Below, in pieces: positions 39,346-50,271 of a stretch of DNA of 64,000 nt. The first letter of the stretch is position 1, and every line of letters begins with the position of its first letter. The position numbers and the translations under genes are program-made. A model generated the notes under the pieces. It did not search any database. It saw only the letters and a list, made by a program, of their open reading frames with translations, and was not told where the DNA came from. Origin of the DNA: Monarcha castaneiventris obscurior (lineage: Eukaryota > Chordata > Aves > Passeriformes > Monarchidae); contig JAMPIT010000884.1 in the NCBI GenBank assembly GCA_026261815.1, forward strand, positions 10,987,001 to 11,051,000, in the 5' to 3' direction.

Positions 39346-42072
39346 ACTCCTGTAGTTACAGTACAGTATTAATAGAAATGACGGTGATAAGTGATCTTCT
39401 TTTTTAACTGCACTTGGCAATCAATATTGCCTAAATTTTTCATTTTCTTTTGGTTGAATGGGAGGAACTGTTTGGTTTTTTTTTTTTTGTTTTTTTGGTT
39501 TTTTTTGTCTATTAATGCAACTGTGTCCTCTTGTTTGGGGGCTTGAGTTGGTTTTCCTATTTTAAGTTATTACTATTTTCTTAGTGAGTAAACCTACCAG
39601 TGAAAATGATGATTTCATTTGGATCCCTTCACCTGTTTTTGCAATTTGAAGTGTGAACCTTTGGAATGTGGTGATGGATGATATTCATCCAGTGGAGATT
39701 GCAGGTCCCCTCCACAGTGGGTCTGCTGCATTCCTGTCTGAGAGCATCTGTGGATTGCTCAGCCAAAACCATGTCCCTGACATTCCAGAGCCCTGTCTGC
39801 CTGTGGAGGCCACTGAAGATGGGCGTTGGGAAGTGTCTTGTGTCCCAGCCACATGTGTTCATTATCCAGTAACTCCTGCACTGGGGGATGGAGGGGTTGA
39901 GCTGTATGTTCCACTCCAGGGCTGGAGCTTGAGGTAGGAGTTAGCAAAAGACCGTGAGCTCCCAGAATGCTTCTGGGTGCAAAGTTCTGTGAATTAGACA
40001 GTAGGAAATACACCTGATGAATTTGTTCTTATTTGAAAAAAAACCCCAGCTGTGTAAAGTTAGTAAGTGTGGCTTAAATGCATACAATCAAACCTGAGGA
40101 CAACTGAAACTCAGCTCTTCACTTTCCCTCATCCCTTCACATTGTAGGTGTTTCAGAGAGTCGCCAGAAAAGCCCAAGTAGATTTAGACAGAGGAGAGAT
40201 TCAGAGCTATCTTTGAATTTTATGGACCTTTTTCATTAAAATGCTTAGAGTTGTAAATGTAGAAATAAGAAACTCACTTATCTTTACAAAAGTGCTGCAA
40301 TTCAGCACTCATAAAATAATCTTTTAAATTATTGTTTCTGCTTGCATCGATAAATTCTGACAAAATGCTTAAAGGTCAGGCATTGCAAGAAAAATGTATT
40401 TTCAGCTTGTTAATTAGAGGTTTTTATAAGAATGTGCACCAGCTTGCTCTTTGGATAAACTGGAAAAAAAGAAGGAGCAAAGAAAAAGGTCCCCATGGAT
40501 AAAAATGATAGTGTGGAATTAGTGAGTAGCGAGCCTTTGGTCCACCAGGCTCACCATGGCCTGGACAGTCAGGGCATGAAAACAGGTGGTTCTGCTAACA
40601 GGAGGAACAAAAATTAATTTTTCCGTTTGTTGGAGAGCTATCTTGATTAGTCACCTCCTGAAGCCCATGGGCTTGAGCTGAGGGACCAGCTTGGGCTGAT
40701 GTATGAAGGGGAGTGTGAGCAAGATTTGACCGGGTGTAGCTTGAGCCATGGGAAATTTATCCAGTTCTCATTGCGTGGCCAAGAGCATCAGATAAGGATG
40801 CTTACATTTTTATTTCCCAGGCAAGTGGTTTTATCTTCTTGTTTATGTACAGCTTGAACAAGAGCAAAGCAGTGTAAATTGTACCCAGAGACAAACTACC
40901 CAACCACCCATTCTGGCACCTGCACCTCCTTCATTGCAGAGACCACAACTGGGATTCCCTCTTTCATACTTCTTTCATCCATCGTCATGGAGACATCCTG
41001 GTCTGCCTAAAAATTAGGCAGTTCAGATGGAGCTCTCCATGCACAGATGAGATGAGGTTAATCAGTCACATGGATAAGACACTGGAAGTCTGGCTTGTAT
41101 TTTCACCTGCACAACAGTCTAGCCTTGGCCATATCATTTTACCTCTAAATCTAGGGTTTTTTCATCACTAAAAGGGAGAAAATAATACTCATCTAGGCAA
41201 AATACCCTAGTACATAACAGATGAAATGTGTTACAGGAAAAGTACAGAGGTTATTGAATTCTGCTGATAAAATAGCTTGAGCTATTTATTGCCCAAGCTG
41301 GGAAACAATAACAAAACAATATAAATAGTGAAAAATAAAATAGATTCTTAAATGTCTCTCTGTCTGAACATACTGTAGTGCTAATATTTAACATGAGATT
41401 GAAGTTCTGATTTTTTCCTTGGCCATATGAGTTCTGTGATTTTCTAGTTGAGACTTTTTCCTTGAATATTAAATAACAGATCCTTACTATGAAACCATTT
41501 GTAAACAGAAGGCTGCATCTTTGTCACTGAAAATTTCATAACTTAAGAGTGCCATTATTTGGATTTATATTTTTAAGTTCACTGCAGAACTCCTACTTTA
41601 GGAAAATAAAACTGATTAAATTTTTGAAAGTGCAGGTGACAGAACTAATGGTAGGTCATTTCTCAGCTACCCACAGGCAGTTCTTCCTGACTTTGCCTTC
41701 AAGTGAAGCTGAGAGAACAGTGCAGAGTAGTTTCATGTTTGTTGTTTGTTTTCTCATTCCCATTTCTTTTGTCTCAATCATTCACTGTTTTGAAGCTTGA
41801 ACGAGAATTGGCCCAGCAGTGCACCCAGGGGCTTACATGAGCTCCTTCCTCGTAGGACAGAGTCATTCTGTTCTAGACATGATTACTTAGTTGGTTTTTA
41901 TTCCCTGGATATATTTGAAGTAATACAAGAGAAGAGCTTTGTTGCTCAGACATGAAGTTTTTTGTGCGTCTTAACAATTGATAACTCTATCGTATTTAAC
42001 ATCTCAGTAATTTGATTCTTATCTTTATAATCAGTTTCCAATTTCATTCAGTATCAGCACTTTGTATTTTAA
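39346..42072 (+). other. PHF21B intron, nothing recognised
   Basis: Contains a poly-T tract interrupted by G at 39476-39507. Otherwise it is unremarkable AT-rich intron. Confidence 0.5.
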
Positions 42073-42161
42073 TAGAATCACGGAATCATTAAGGATTGGA
42101 TTGGAAAAGACCTCCAAGATCATCAAGTCCAACCTTGGACTGACCACCATGCCAACCACTA
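42073..42161 (-). repeat. CR1 LINE 3' tail fragment
   Basis: Reads agaatcacggaatcattaag, then ggaaaagacctccaagatc, then aagtccaaccttggactg and accaccatgccaaccac. This is the minus-strand copy of a CR1 3' end. Confidence 0.8.
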
Positions 42162-43585
42162 TGTATTTTGTTGTCCAGTTTGAAAATCTTTGCAAATGCT
42201 TGTGTATCTATAGGAATAGGAATATTAGGATGTGTGTTTGCAAGGTTGGAGCCAGCAACCTTTAAGGCACAACTTTCCAGAAGGAAGAACTTCTTGTTTT
42301 AACTTTCTGTAGAGGGTATCTGTACAGCCCAAGAGAAGTCGTGGTGCCCCTGATGTTTCCAGGTAAACCTTGGACTTCACTGTGTGGTGAAAGAAATCTC
42401 ATTTGGGATAGTAGGAAAATGTAGATCTTACTTGTGATAAGCTTTCTGTAGCGTGGGTTGGACAGTTCACTTTGGTATTTACCCTAAAAATCTTAATCTG
42501 GGCTGAACTGATTACAGTTCATGCTAATATTAAACAGGAAGTTGTGATAAGTCCAATAAATGCCCATAGCAGCAGGTGGCAGCTCAATATATCCTTCTCC
42601 CCAGACTGCAGTAGTTCATCATGTTATTCTTGCCAATGTGTGAGGTTGTGATAGGGTAGACAGGGCAAAGAAGTTGTTCAGTCAGATCCTTCCCATTGTT
42701 TTTAGTCCATGTGTCACCCTATAAGGAAACTGTGGCAGAAATACTCCCTTCTGTTCCTCATCCTGCTGCCAGAATCTTTATTTCTAAAGGAAGGTATAAC
42801 TTACTTGTTCTGTCATCCATGGATGGAAATGCTGTTCTCTCTGCCCCCTTTCCCCCTTCTCTTGCCTTAAGACAGAATTTCAATGGAGTATATTTTTCCA
42901 TGGATAATCCAAGGTACTGGTAATCCATGAGTACTCAAGAAAAAATTGTCTTGCATATTTATAATTGTTCAGCCCTCCTTGTTGTTTCATTCAAGCAAAT
43001 CTTCTTCAAATGCTAATCTTTGCTGAATATGCAACATCACACCCCCAAATGTCTCTGACAGAAGTAGCAGAGGTGAAAATATAAACGCTTTAGGAGAAGT
43101 TTGTTAAGAATATTCTGCCTGAAACACTTGTTATTTCTTATTAAACACTGGAGACAGAATGAAGTAGGCTGTTTTGCTGCTCTTTGAGTGAGGTCTGAGG
43201 AGAACATACCAGCATGGATGTGACACAGTTTCACTTTCCTTGAGCTGATGATATTTTAGTGTCTTTTCTACTGACAGATTTCATTACAAGATTGGGGTAA
43301 TAATACCTTATTTTATCTTGCTGACTGTGATCAAAAACCTTGGTTTAGAGCAGAGTTAAATTTAGAGAAATCAGTTGAATCTGTATTTTTTTCCTTATTA
43401 GCTATTTCTAACAGCCTGGTAAGTTTTTGTGTTCAGTGACTAAGCGTCTCTTGCTGTTATAATGGCAATCATCTGCTTGCTTATATTGCTGTGTCATCCC
43501 AACAGCAATAAAGAAGTGCTAGATAAAAGTTACAAAACTTTGCCTTAAGAATATTGTCCAGTTAACCAAAGTATGAAGTTTTAGT
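42162..43585 (+). other. PHF21B intron, nothing recognised
   Basis: AT-rich intron between two CR1 tails. No feature seen. Confidence 0.5.
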
Positions 43586-43745
43586 TAGAGGCTGTGGCTT
43601 CCCCATCCCTGGGAATGTCCAAGGCCATATTGGATGGGGCTTGGAGCAACCTGGTCTGGTGGAAAGTGTCCCTGCCCATGGTGGGGGGTGAAATTGGGTG
43701 ATCTTTAACGTCCCTTCCAATCCGAGCCATTCCATGATTCTATGA
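43586..43745 (+). repeat. CR1 LINE 3' tail fragment
   Basis: Reads gaggctgtggcttccccatc, ttggatggggcttggagcaa, tccctgcccatggtgggggg and ends ccatgattctatgaa. It is a + orientation CR1 end of about 160 bp, inserted about 540 bp upstream of the PHF21B exon at 44287. Confidence 0.9.
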
Positions 43746-44286
43746 ATTGAAATCAGGGATGAAGGAATGAAAGAGGTTAAATGGGAAAAGTTAGCTATCT
43801 TCTTTACACATATGGCCCAATCATAAATTTATAAGCCATCCATTTATCCCATCCTATCTTAAATAAGCTTTGAATAAATTTGGTATACAACTAAGAAAAT
43901 GGTGAGTAATGAAAATAAACATGGCTAGTCATAGGTGTTCTGTTGGCCCAAATGGATGTCATCTTAGCTGAATGTTGTGTGGCAGTGTGCTGTAGTTGAT
44001 TTATAGGCAGCTTTCCATTTTAATAATTCAGTATCCACTATTTCCTGAGGCACAGCAAACATCTTTTTGTGACCCTGACTACTATGAAATGCATCATCGT
44101 ACTGATGCACATCACTGTGGTGCATTTCAGATCTCTTTTGAAAACAGTCTGGTGCCTACAGAGCCTTCAGCCATGGCAGCTGGGAAGAGAAAAAGAGCTG
44201 GAAGGGAACTGCTGGCTCAGAGAGATTCTGTCTGGGAAAGCTTTGCAATTGTTTTAAGCTCTGTTCAAATGTTTTTATTCCAACAG
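43746..44286 (+). other. PHF21B: PHF21B intron, 3' end with splice acceptor
   Basis: Ends in a pyrimidine-rich acceptor (tttttattccaacag) just before the exon. Frames running across this boundary are extensions of the exon frame into intron. Confidence 0.6.
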
Positions 44287-44379
44287 ACTTTGGGAACTAT
44301 CACTGCAGTGCCCATTAAGGTTCCTCAGGTCAGCTCCTTGCAGAGGTTGGCAGGACAAGGACCAGCAGTGCTACCTCAG
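44287..44379 (+). CDS. PHF21B: PHF21B internal coding exon (LGTITAVP...LQRLAGQG)
   Basis: A 93-base exon (31 codons), phase 0 at both ends, with acceptor tttattccaacag and donor CAG|gtacaa. The peptide contains [20 protein letters not shown] and AVLPQ. This is near-identical to the part of PHF21B that follows its N-terminal coiled coil as I remember the human protein. PHF21B is a nuclear PHD-finger protein related to the LSD1-complex subunit PHF21A. The exon joins the upstream exon at 20168 in phase across an intron of about 24 kb. The next exon, expected to begin with VRPKTLI-like sequence, was not found in the remaining 19.6 kb. The identification is strong for so short an exon because the residues run uninterrupted between clean splice sites. 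Confidence 0.88.
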
Positions 44380-47300
44380 GTACAAAATACTGCTTCAAAG
44401 AGGGGTTTGTGTCATTTTGTACATATTCTCTGCTTCTGTCTAGTGCCTAGGCCTGGGTGTGTCAGCACACTGATTTTGCAGAGTTGAGTTTTTCTTCAAT
44501 CCATGAAAAAAATTCTGCTGGGAGCCTACTGATAGCATAATGAAAAGCTACAAAAAATCGTGTAGAGTCATTGTGGAAGAACAAAATACATATGGTGGAA
44601 TGTAAATTTCTGCTTTAAAGATGAATCACAAATCACAGAAGTGAAAATCTGCAATTCTGTAAGTAAAAGAACCGGTGGAAGTGTTAACCTTCCTGCTCAA
44701 GATTTATTCCCATGTTCTGTTTCACTGATTTATTTGCCTTGTCTATCCCAACACAAAGTTTTGGCCCAGCTAAACCAGGTACCAGACCAAGGAAAGATTC
44801 TCTGGGTAAGAGTAAAAGGGGAGTTGTACTCACTGGTTTTTAAAATGTTTCAAACTGTCTTCTCTTCTGAACACCTATCACTACATCACCTATCACCTAT
44901 TTCTACAACTATACACTTTATTCCCCATTTCAACCCTCTTTCTCAAAAATTTTGGATGTCATTTTCAACAAGTGTTTTGCTGCAATTCCATGGTTTGCTT
45001 TTCACATTCATGATTACTAAGTATAAATATATTTCTCCCACTGTGGCCCTTAGAGCTCTCTTTCTCATACATGAACACTAGAAAAGTGTTGAAATTGTTG
45101 AAGTATATTCTTCCTATTGTTCCTTTATTTTTTCCTAATGTTTTTTAGTGGCAGAATCTAGTAGAAGATCTGTGAGCTAAATTTACTTGGAGGAAGAAGT
45201 ATTTCCAATATAAAGTTCTTAAATTCTCTCTAAATTACATTTTGTGGAAGGCAGAGTTGGGAACATAAAGTGAGGTTATAGTTTTCTTATCAAGTTCAAA
45301 ACTTTGCTTTTCAGTTGTCCTTATAACGTAATAACATTTTGATTTCTGCCATTTTGGGGTATCAAAGATGAGCAGATTGCTCCTGAAAAGAGATGAGGTC
45401 CAAGAGCAGCTGAAAGACCTGTAACAGGGCCTAAATTATCATTTAGGTTGTGCTTCAGCAGTGGTGATGGCATTGCAAGTGCTGCAGTTAGAGAAGTACC
45501 AATGTCCTATGCTTTTATTAAATAGAAAAAATTTCATTCAGCGCTAGATCCAATTTTGAAGAATTGGAAAAAGTGGAGGAAGCGGATTTCCTCAGCTTTT
45601 TGAGAAGGACACATCCTTTCTGTCTTGCTCTTTAGCTCATGGCAATATTTTTGTTTGTATCCCGCTTTGTTTCACTCCCTTCCTGATAGTTTCCATTTCA
45701 GACCTGTTCATGCAATCATACTTAATACGAATGAACTACCAGTGCTTTCTTGGCTGCCCTGAGCCATAGTTCACTAACTTTTCTGTTTAGTGAATATTTC
45801 ATATGGATAGAATGGGCAATAACTACCTAGCAACCTCATTTCTGACAAAACTGAAAATGAAGTAGGCAGCTGTATGTATGACCATGTTATTGGGGGTATG
45901 TCTCATGCCCTGAGTTTTTTCTGGCTTTTTCACAGCAACAGGCCAGCTTTTTCAGCAACAGCCTGTCCCATTTACACACCAGTCCTCCTTTGCACGTCTT
46001 CATGATCCATATGTTCCTCTCCCCCTCCAAGCTCATAGAGAAATTTTAAATTTCCATATAGTTTCCTAGTGGGGAACTCCCTCCATCCATCAAAACTTTG
46101 TTCTTGATGTCTTCAGAGATACCAGGTTTTCATCTACAAGTGGAAAGTTTGTCTTCTAATTAAATAGTCAGATGTCTTGAAAATAGATTAAATACAGCCA
46201 TGGACCAGAGTGGTGTCAAGATGTCATTCCCCAGGTAGAGCTGGATGCAGGTGTTCTGGGAGGGCACCATAAGTGATCTGCAGCACTGTGTCACTGTGAA
46301 GGCTGTCCTTCGTAAGAACTGTTGGGTGAGTGTGTAGTCATCTCTGGTCCAGGAGAACTGGAAACTTCAGATGGAAATATAAAAATTCCAGGAAGCAAGG
46401 CCATGTGAGACCATGCAGGTATTATGGTAAAAAACATCTCTTTCACTCTTCTTCCTTGTAGTTTTGTGAAGACAAGCACCTAATTAAAAATTATTTTGGA
46501 AATTAAGGGGTGTATATTATCTTCCAGTAGGAGCTGGAAATTTTTCAGAATTAAATCTCATCACAGTCCATGTCCTCAGCTTTTTTTTCATCAGACTTGG
46601 TCACAGAGCAGGCTGGCCACTAACCTCTTTTTGTCCCTGTGGGTGACAGGCAAGGTCCCATACCTTGCTCTGAGTGACTGGCACAATCCTGCCACTCTAG
46701 GACTGACTTTCAGAGACGCAAATTCCTGTCTCTCAAGTGTACCAACAAGTGGAGTCCAGCTGGGTTTGGCATCTGCTAAAACCTTTACTTTGGCTGCCCA
46801 TGTAGCAGCAAATCACAGGGACAGCAGAACCATATTCACCAGTTCTCTACCAAGAATTTGGAGTATTTCACAGGGAATGAAAGCTGTGTCCAGACTCTGG
46901 GATATTACCTATGGCTCAATCTTGTTCTGGAAAGGATGGAACCTTCCCGATCTCCCTCTCTGCCAAGTCTAGTTGTGACAGTAAAGTGTGTAGAACCCTA
47001 TGGTAATGAAACCAGAGCAGCAAAGGCTTCTGTGCTCTGGCAGCTGTGTCCGTTTACTTAAGCAGGTGAGTCCAGGTATAGGTTGTGCAAGTGCAGTGGC
47101 AGGAACAGTTGCACTCACCTAATCTTTTGGGCTGCATGTACTGCTTCTCTGCAGGTCTGTGGAGGGGTGGAAGGCCTGGGTGGAGCCCTTTTGGGATTCC
47201 TGCCATTTTCAGAGCCTACTTATCTCTGAATCATCCTCTGGGAGTGGCTTTTCTCTAAGGTGGACAAACTGCACTTCTATCTCAGGTGCATGTAGATAAC

Positions 47301-47800
47301 TGGGAAAAATCCAGGTCAGTATCTGCATTCCTGGCAGCACACCAACTGCTCCCTGGCATTTCTCCTTTTGGCCAGTCTCATTATTTCTTTGGGATTTCAG
47401 ATTCCCTTTAGATTTACAGGTAGGCATAAATTTTGTCAGGCTGGCTGGACAGAAAGAGGCGACTCCTCCATTTTGAGGGTCCTCATCATGTCTAAAGGAG
47501 TTTGATATATTTGACGCTTTCATGCTCCTCATCTTGACAGCCTCTTTTGATTTACCCCTATGCAGTCAAGCAAAAATATACCACACAAGTAAACCAAGGC
47601 ATTTAACAAGACTTACATAAAATAATGCATACAGCTCCCTCATTTTCCAGGTTTGTATAGATACTTGTCATTTGTTTTGTTCATTTGAATAGGTTTATTA
47701 TATGACTCCGGGAGCTTTTCCATCTGGGGAACGAAGTTTCAAAATTTGCACATTCACAAATGGCAGCAAAATCCCATCACTTAGAACCACTAATTTAGTG
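44380..47800 (+). other. PHF21B intron upstream of the provirus
   Basis: AT-rich intron. A 158-residue frame at 46496-46972 and a frame at 44641-45081 have no recognisable domain. No repeat family was identified. Confidence 0.5.
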
Positions 47801-47806
47801 GTGAGC
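47801..47806 (+). repeat. Left target-site duplication of the provirus
   Basis: GTGAGC, repeated exactly at 55993-55998 on the other side of the element. Six bases is the length made by alpha- and betaretroviral integrases. Confidence 0.95.
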
Positions 47807-48170
47807 TGATGCCTCTCGGTATGTGAGGCAGTGGCGACCTGGTTCAAGAACCCGGCACAGCAGCTCGGCCTAGCCCCCAAGCTGCTCGGGCCACAGACAC
47901 ACAGCACCAATATGGCAGATGGTCAAAATGGCACTTCATTGTTCTACCTCGTGGGGTTATATAGTCGAGGTGGTTTCTCTGCGTCAGGAGGGGGGACGGT
48001 GGGATGGTAAAAGTTAGTAAGGGGTGGAAAACTACTGGGGTTATGAAGGGCTGTATTGTTTAGAGTAATTCTTATCACAGAGGAATGAAGGGGAGGAAGG
48101 TTCCATGCTGCTTTCTGCTTTCCGTCACATCACGAAATCTTCCGTTCGCTTTTGTCCCTGTTCTACTACA
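47807..48170 (-). mobile_element. 3' LTR of the provirus (364 bp)
   Basis: On the minus strand it starts TGTAGTAGAACAGG and ends GAGAGGCATCA. It has a TATA box CTATATAA at 47957-47964. No canonical AATAAA was found in either LTR. It is 98% identical to the 5' LTR; the differences lie at 47831, 47854, 47859, 47879-47880 and 48031. It is preceded on the minus strand by a polypurine tract. Confidence 0.96.
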
Positions 48171-48187
48171 TTTCCCCCCCTCCCTTT
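48171..48187 (-). other. Polypurine tract
   Basis: The minus strand reads AAAGGGAGGGGGGGAAA directly before the 3' LTR. It primes plus-strand DNA synthesis in retroviruses and confirms orientation and LTR boundary. Confidence 0.92.
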
Positions 48188-48294
48188 ACAAAAGAACGAG
48201 GTAGTCATACATACAGGCATAAAGATGAGGCACAAGGTAGCAACTTGAGAAGAGGAAGGCGTTTGGTACACCTGAGTAGTGTGTACAGTTTTGT
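48188..48294 (-). other. Untranslated segment between env and the polypurine tract
   Basis: About 107 bases with no coding signature. Only a short 3' leader lies between the end of env and the polypurine tract; no accessory gene is present. Confidence 0.7.
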
Positions 48295-50271
48295 TCACAG
48301 CATTTTTTGGTGGCCTAAAAACAGAATGTTGGCCCGTTCTAGACGGGTCTGGACAAAAGAGACTAGTTTGTTCAGCAGGCACGGTCCAAAGGTAAAAGCT
48401 AAAAGCAACATTGCCAATGGACCTACCGAGGTGGAAATTAGTGTGGTGAGCCATGGCGACTGATTGAACCAGGACTCAAACCAACTCTGCTGAGCTTCCC
48501 TTTCTTTCTGTCTCTGAGCCAGTCTATCTCGGAGTTCTGCCATGGAGTCTCTGACGACTCCCGTGTGATCTGCATAAAAGCAGTATTCCTCTTTCAAGGC
48601 AGCACACAAGCCCCCTTGTTGCATGAACAAGAGGTCCAGACCTCGCCTGTTCTGTAAGACTACCTCTGAAAGTGAGGAAACTGATTTTTCCAGAAAGGAG
48701 ATGGATTTCTCGATTCTCTGCAAGTCCTCATCGATGGTCATTTGTAGCTGAGACAGTCCTTGGTGTCGGGTCGCAAGGGCTGAGACACCCGTGGCCGTTC
48801 CGGCTGCTCCCAGGCCAAGCAGCATTGCAATAGTGACGCCTGTTATTAATTCTCTCTTGTGGCGTCGGCCGGGTTCCTCAAAAAGGCGGTACACCTCCTC
48901 GTCTGAGTGGTACAGGACCCTAGGCACAATTAGGACTTGGACACAAAAATCAGTAGAATCATTGAACTTGGCAAGAGACACACAAGGACTCACTCCAGAT
49001 TGCTGACAAACCCACATCCCAGATGCAGAGGGAACCACCCACTTATTTTTTCTGTTGGGCTTGACAACTTTGGTGCAGATGTTGCCTTTCTTTGCTAAAG
49101 TTGCATTGCCAAAACATCTGCCTTTGCCTGTGACTTGACTCAGGGTGATCCCCCTTCGGGGAGTGTCCCACCTGCACTGGTGAGGTGCGTCGGCTGTGGA
49201 GTAACTGAAGGGGATTTCTAAAGCAATTCCTTCATAGAAAGGGGGTTTAACATCATAACAAAGCCAGCAGGAATTAGTTAGGTTCGGGTTGGATTCGTTC
49301 AGGGATAGAAAAGTAGCTTCTAACATACGAAAGACTGGATCTGGGTCAGATCTGGCTAGACTTATTTGGGAGGCATCTGCATGACCGATCAGGGTATTAG
49401 TGACCTCTGTGGGCAAGGCTTTGGAGTGGGTTGTGTTTTTCCCTTTCAGCACATCTTTAATAACTTTGTTGGGCCCGACCGCCCGGGATGCTCGTGGCTG
49501 AAGCTTGATAATTCGCACATTCACCCACTCCTTTGACCCTTGAATGACTACTGTCCATGTCCTGCCTGTGGCCCAACTAGGGTGATTTGGCTGCAAAACG
49601 GTCATGTTATAGTCAGTGCACCTCCGAACTCCAGAGAATTTGTGACGGTTCCGATAGAATTTTTCATGAAGGGCGGCGGGTTGTTTGCAACCGGTGGGTG
49701 CCCAGGTGAATTGTAAAAATTCATCGGGGTCTTGAGGTTCCCACCCAGGTCCTGATGGTCTGGCATCTGTAACAATGGTTTCACAGCCCCAGTACCCACA
49801 ATATCCCCATCCCGAGTAATTGCAGTACTTTTTCCGTGGGTTTGAGGCTGGGCACCAGTAGGACAGGTGCATGCGTGTGACATGAGGGGAATAGGGGTTT
49901 ATTTTTGGTTTTCCCGGGAACAGATCGGAAATGCGGATCACAAAAAATGGGGTGTTTGGTGTGGTGGTTTCTTTGATCACCTTGTCATTTGAAAGGTGTT
50001 GCATGACCCACCTGAACGGCTGATGGGGGTAATGGTCTGGGCTGGCTTGCTCTGTGGTGACAAGCCCTAACAGCAAAATGATACAAAAACACTGTCGATG
50101 TCTGGGTCTCACCGGCACGGGACTCTTGGGTGCTGTCTGACGGTTTGGTAGTTTGTCAATTTCCTCTGGAACAGGGGTGTCACTTTCTTCAGGAACAGGG
50201 GTGTATGCGTTACAAGGACACCCCACGAGCATGTCCTGTAAACAGAAACTCACAGTTTTCATTAGTTTCAT
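48295..50271 (-). CDS. env: Retroviral envelope glycoprotein, gamma type, full-length frame
   Basis: An uninterrupted 658-residue frame for the surface and transmembrane envelope subunits. A hydrophobic signal segment spans about residues 60-73 after an unusually long N-terminal stretch. SU has many cysteines, several N-glycosylation sequons (for example NESN, NLTN near 325-335) and a CWLC motif at 335-338. Cleavage is predicted after RRHKR (469-473), followed by a hydrophobic fusion peptide (about 477-498). TM has a helical heptad region, an immunosuppressive-type segment at about 539-555, then C-X6-Y-C at 556-564, where the family norm is C-X6-C-C, so one cysteine is replaced by tyrosine. 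A membrane span lies at about 607-632 with a short cytoplasmic tail. Env overlaps the end of pol by 62 bases and would be made from a spliced mRNA. The type is shared with gammaretroviruses, simian D-type viruses and syncytins, unlike the alpha-like pol beside it. Confidence 0.93.
   Translation of the reverse strand: MKLMKTVSFCLQDMLVGCPCNAYTPVPEESDTPVPEEIDKLPNRQTAPKSPVPVRPRHRQCFCIILLLGLVTTEQASPDHYPHQPFRWVMQHLSNDKVIKETTTPNTPFFVIRISDLFPGKPKINPYSPHVTRMHLSYWCPASNPRKKYCNYSGWGYCGYWGCETIVTDARPSGPGWEPQDPDEFLQFTWAPTGCKQPAALHEKFYRNRHKFSGVRRCTDYNMTVLQPNHPSWATGRTWTVVIQGSKEWVNVRIIKLQPRASRAVGPNKVIKDVLKGKNTTHSKALPTEVTNTLIGHADASQISLARSDPDPVFRMLEATFLSLNESNPNLTNSCWLCYDVKPPFYEGIALEIPFSYSTADAPHQCRWDTPRRGITLSQVTGKGRCFGNATLAKKGNICTKVVKPNRKNKWVVPSASGMWVCQQSGVSPCVSLAKFNDSTDFCVQVLIVPRVLYHSDEEVYRLFEEPGRRHKRELITGVTIAMLLGLGAAGTATGVSALATRHQGLSQLQMTIDEDLQRIEKSISFLEKSVSSLSEVVLQNRRGLDLLFMQQGGLCAALKEEYCFYADHTGVVRDSMAELRDRLAQRQKEREAQQSWFESWFNQSPWLTTLISTSVGPLAMLLLAFTFGPCLLNKLVSFVQTRLERANILFLGHQKML

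Noticed and set aside
46496..46972. 158-residue open frame on the + strand, considered as a possible env remnant
   Set aside because: No cysteine pattern, transmembrane segment or other retroviral motif; no LTR nearby in matching orientation.
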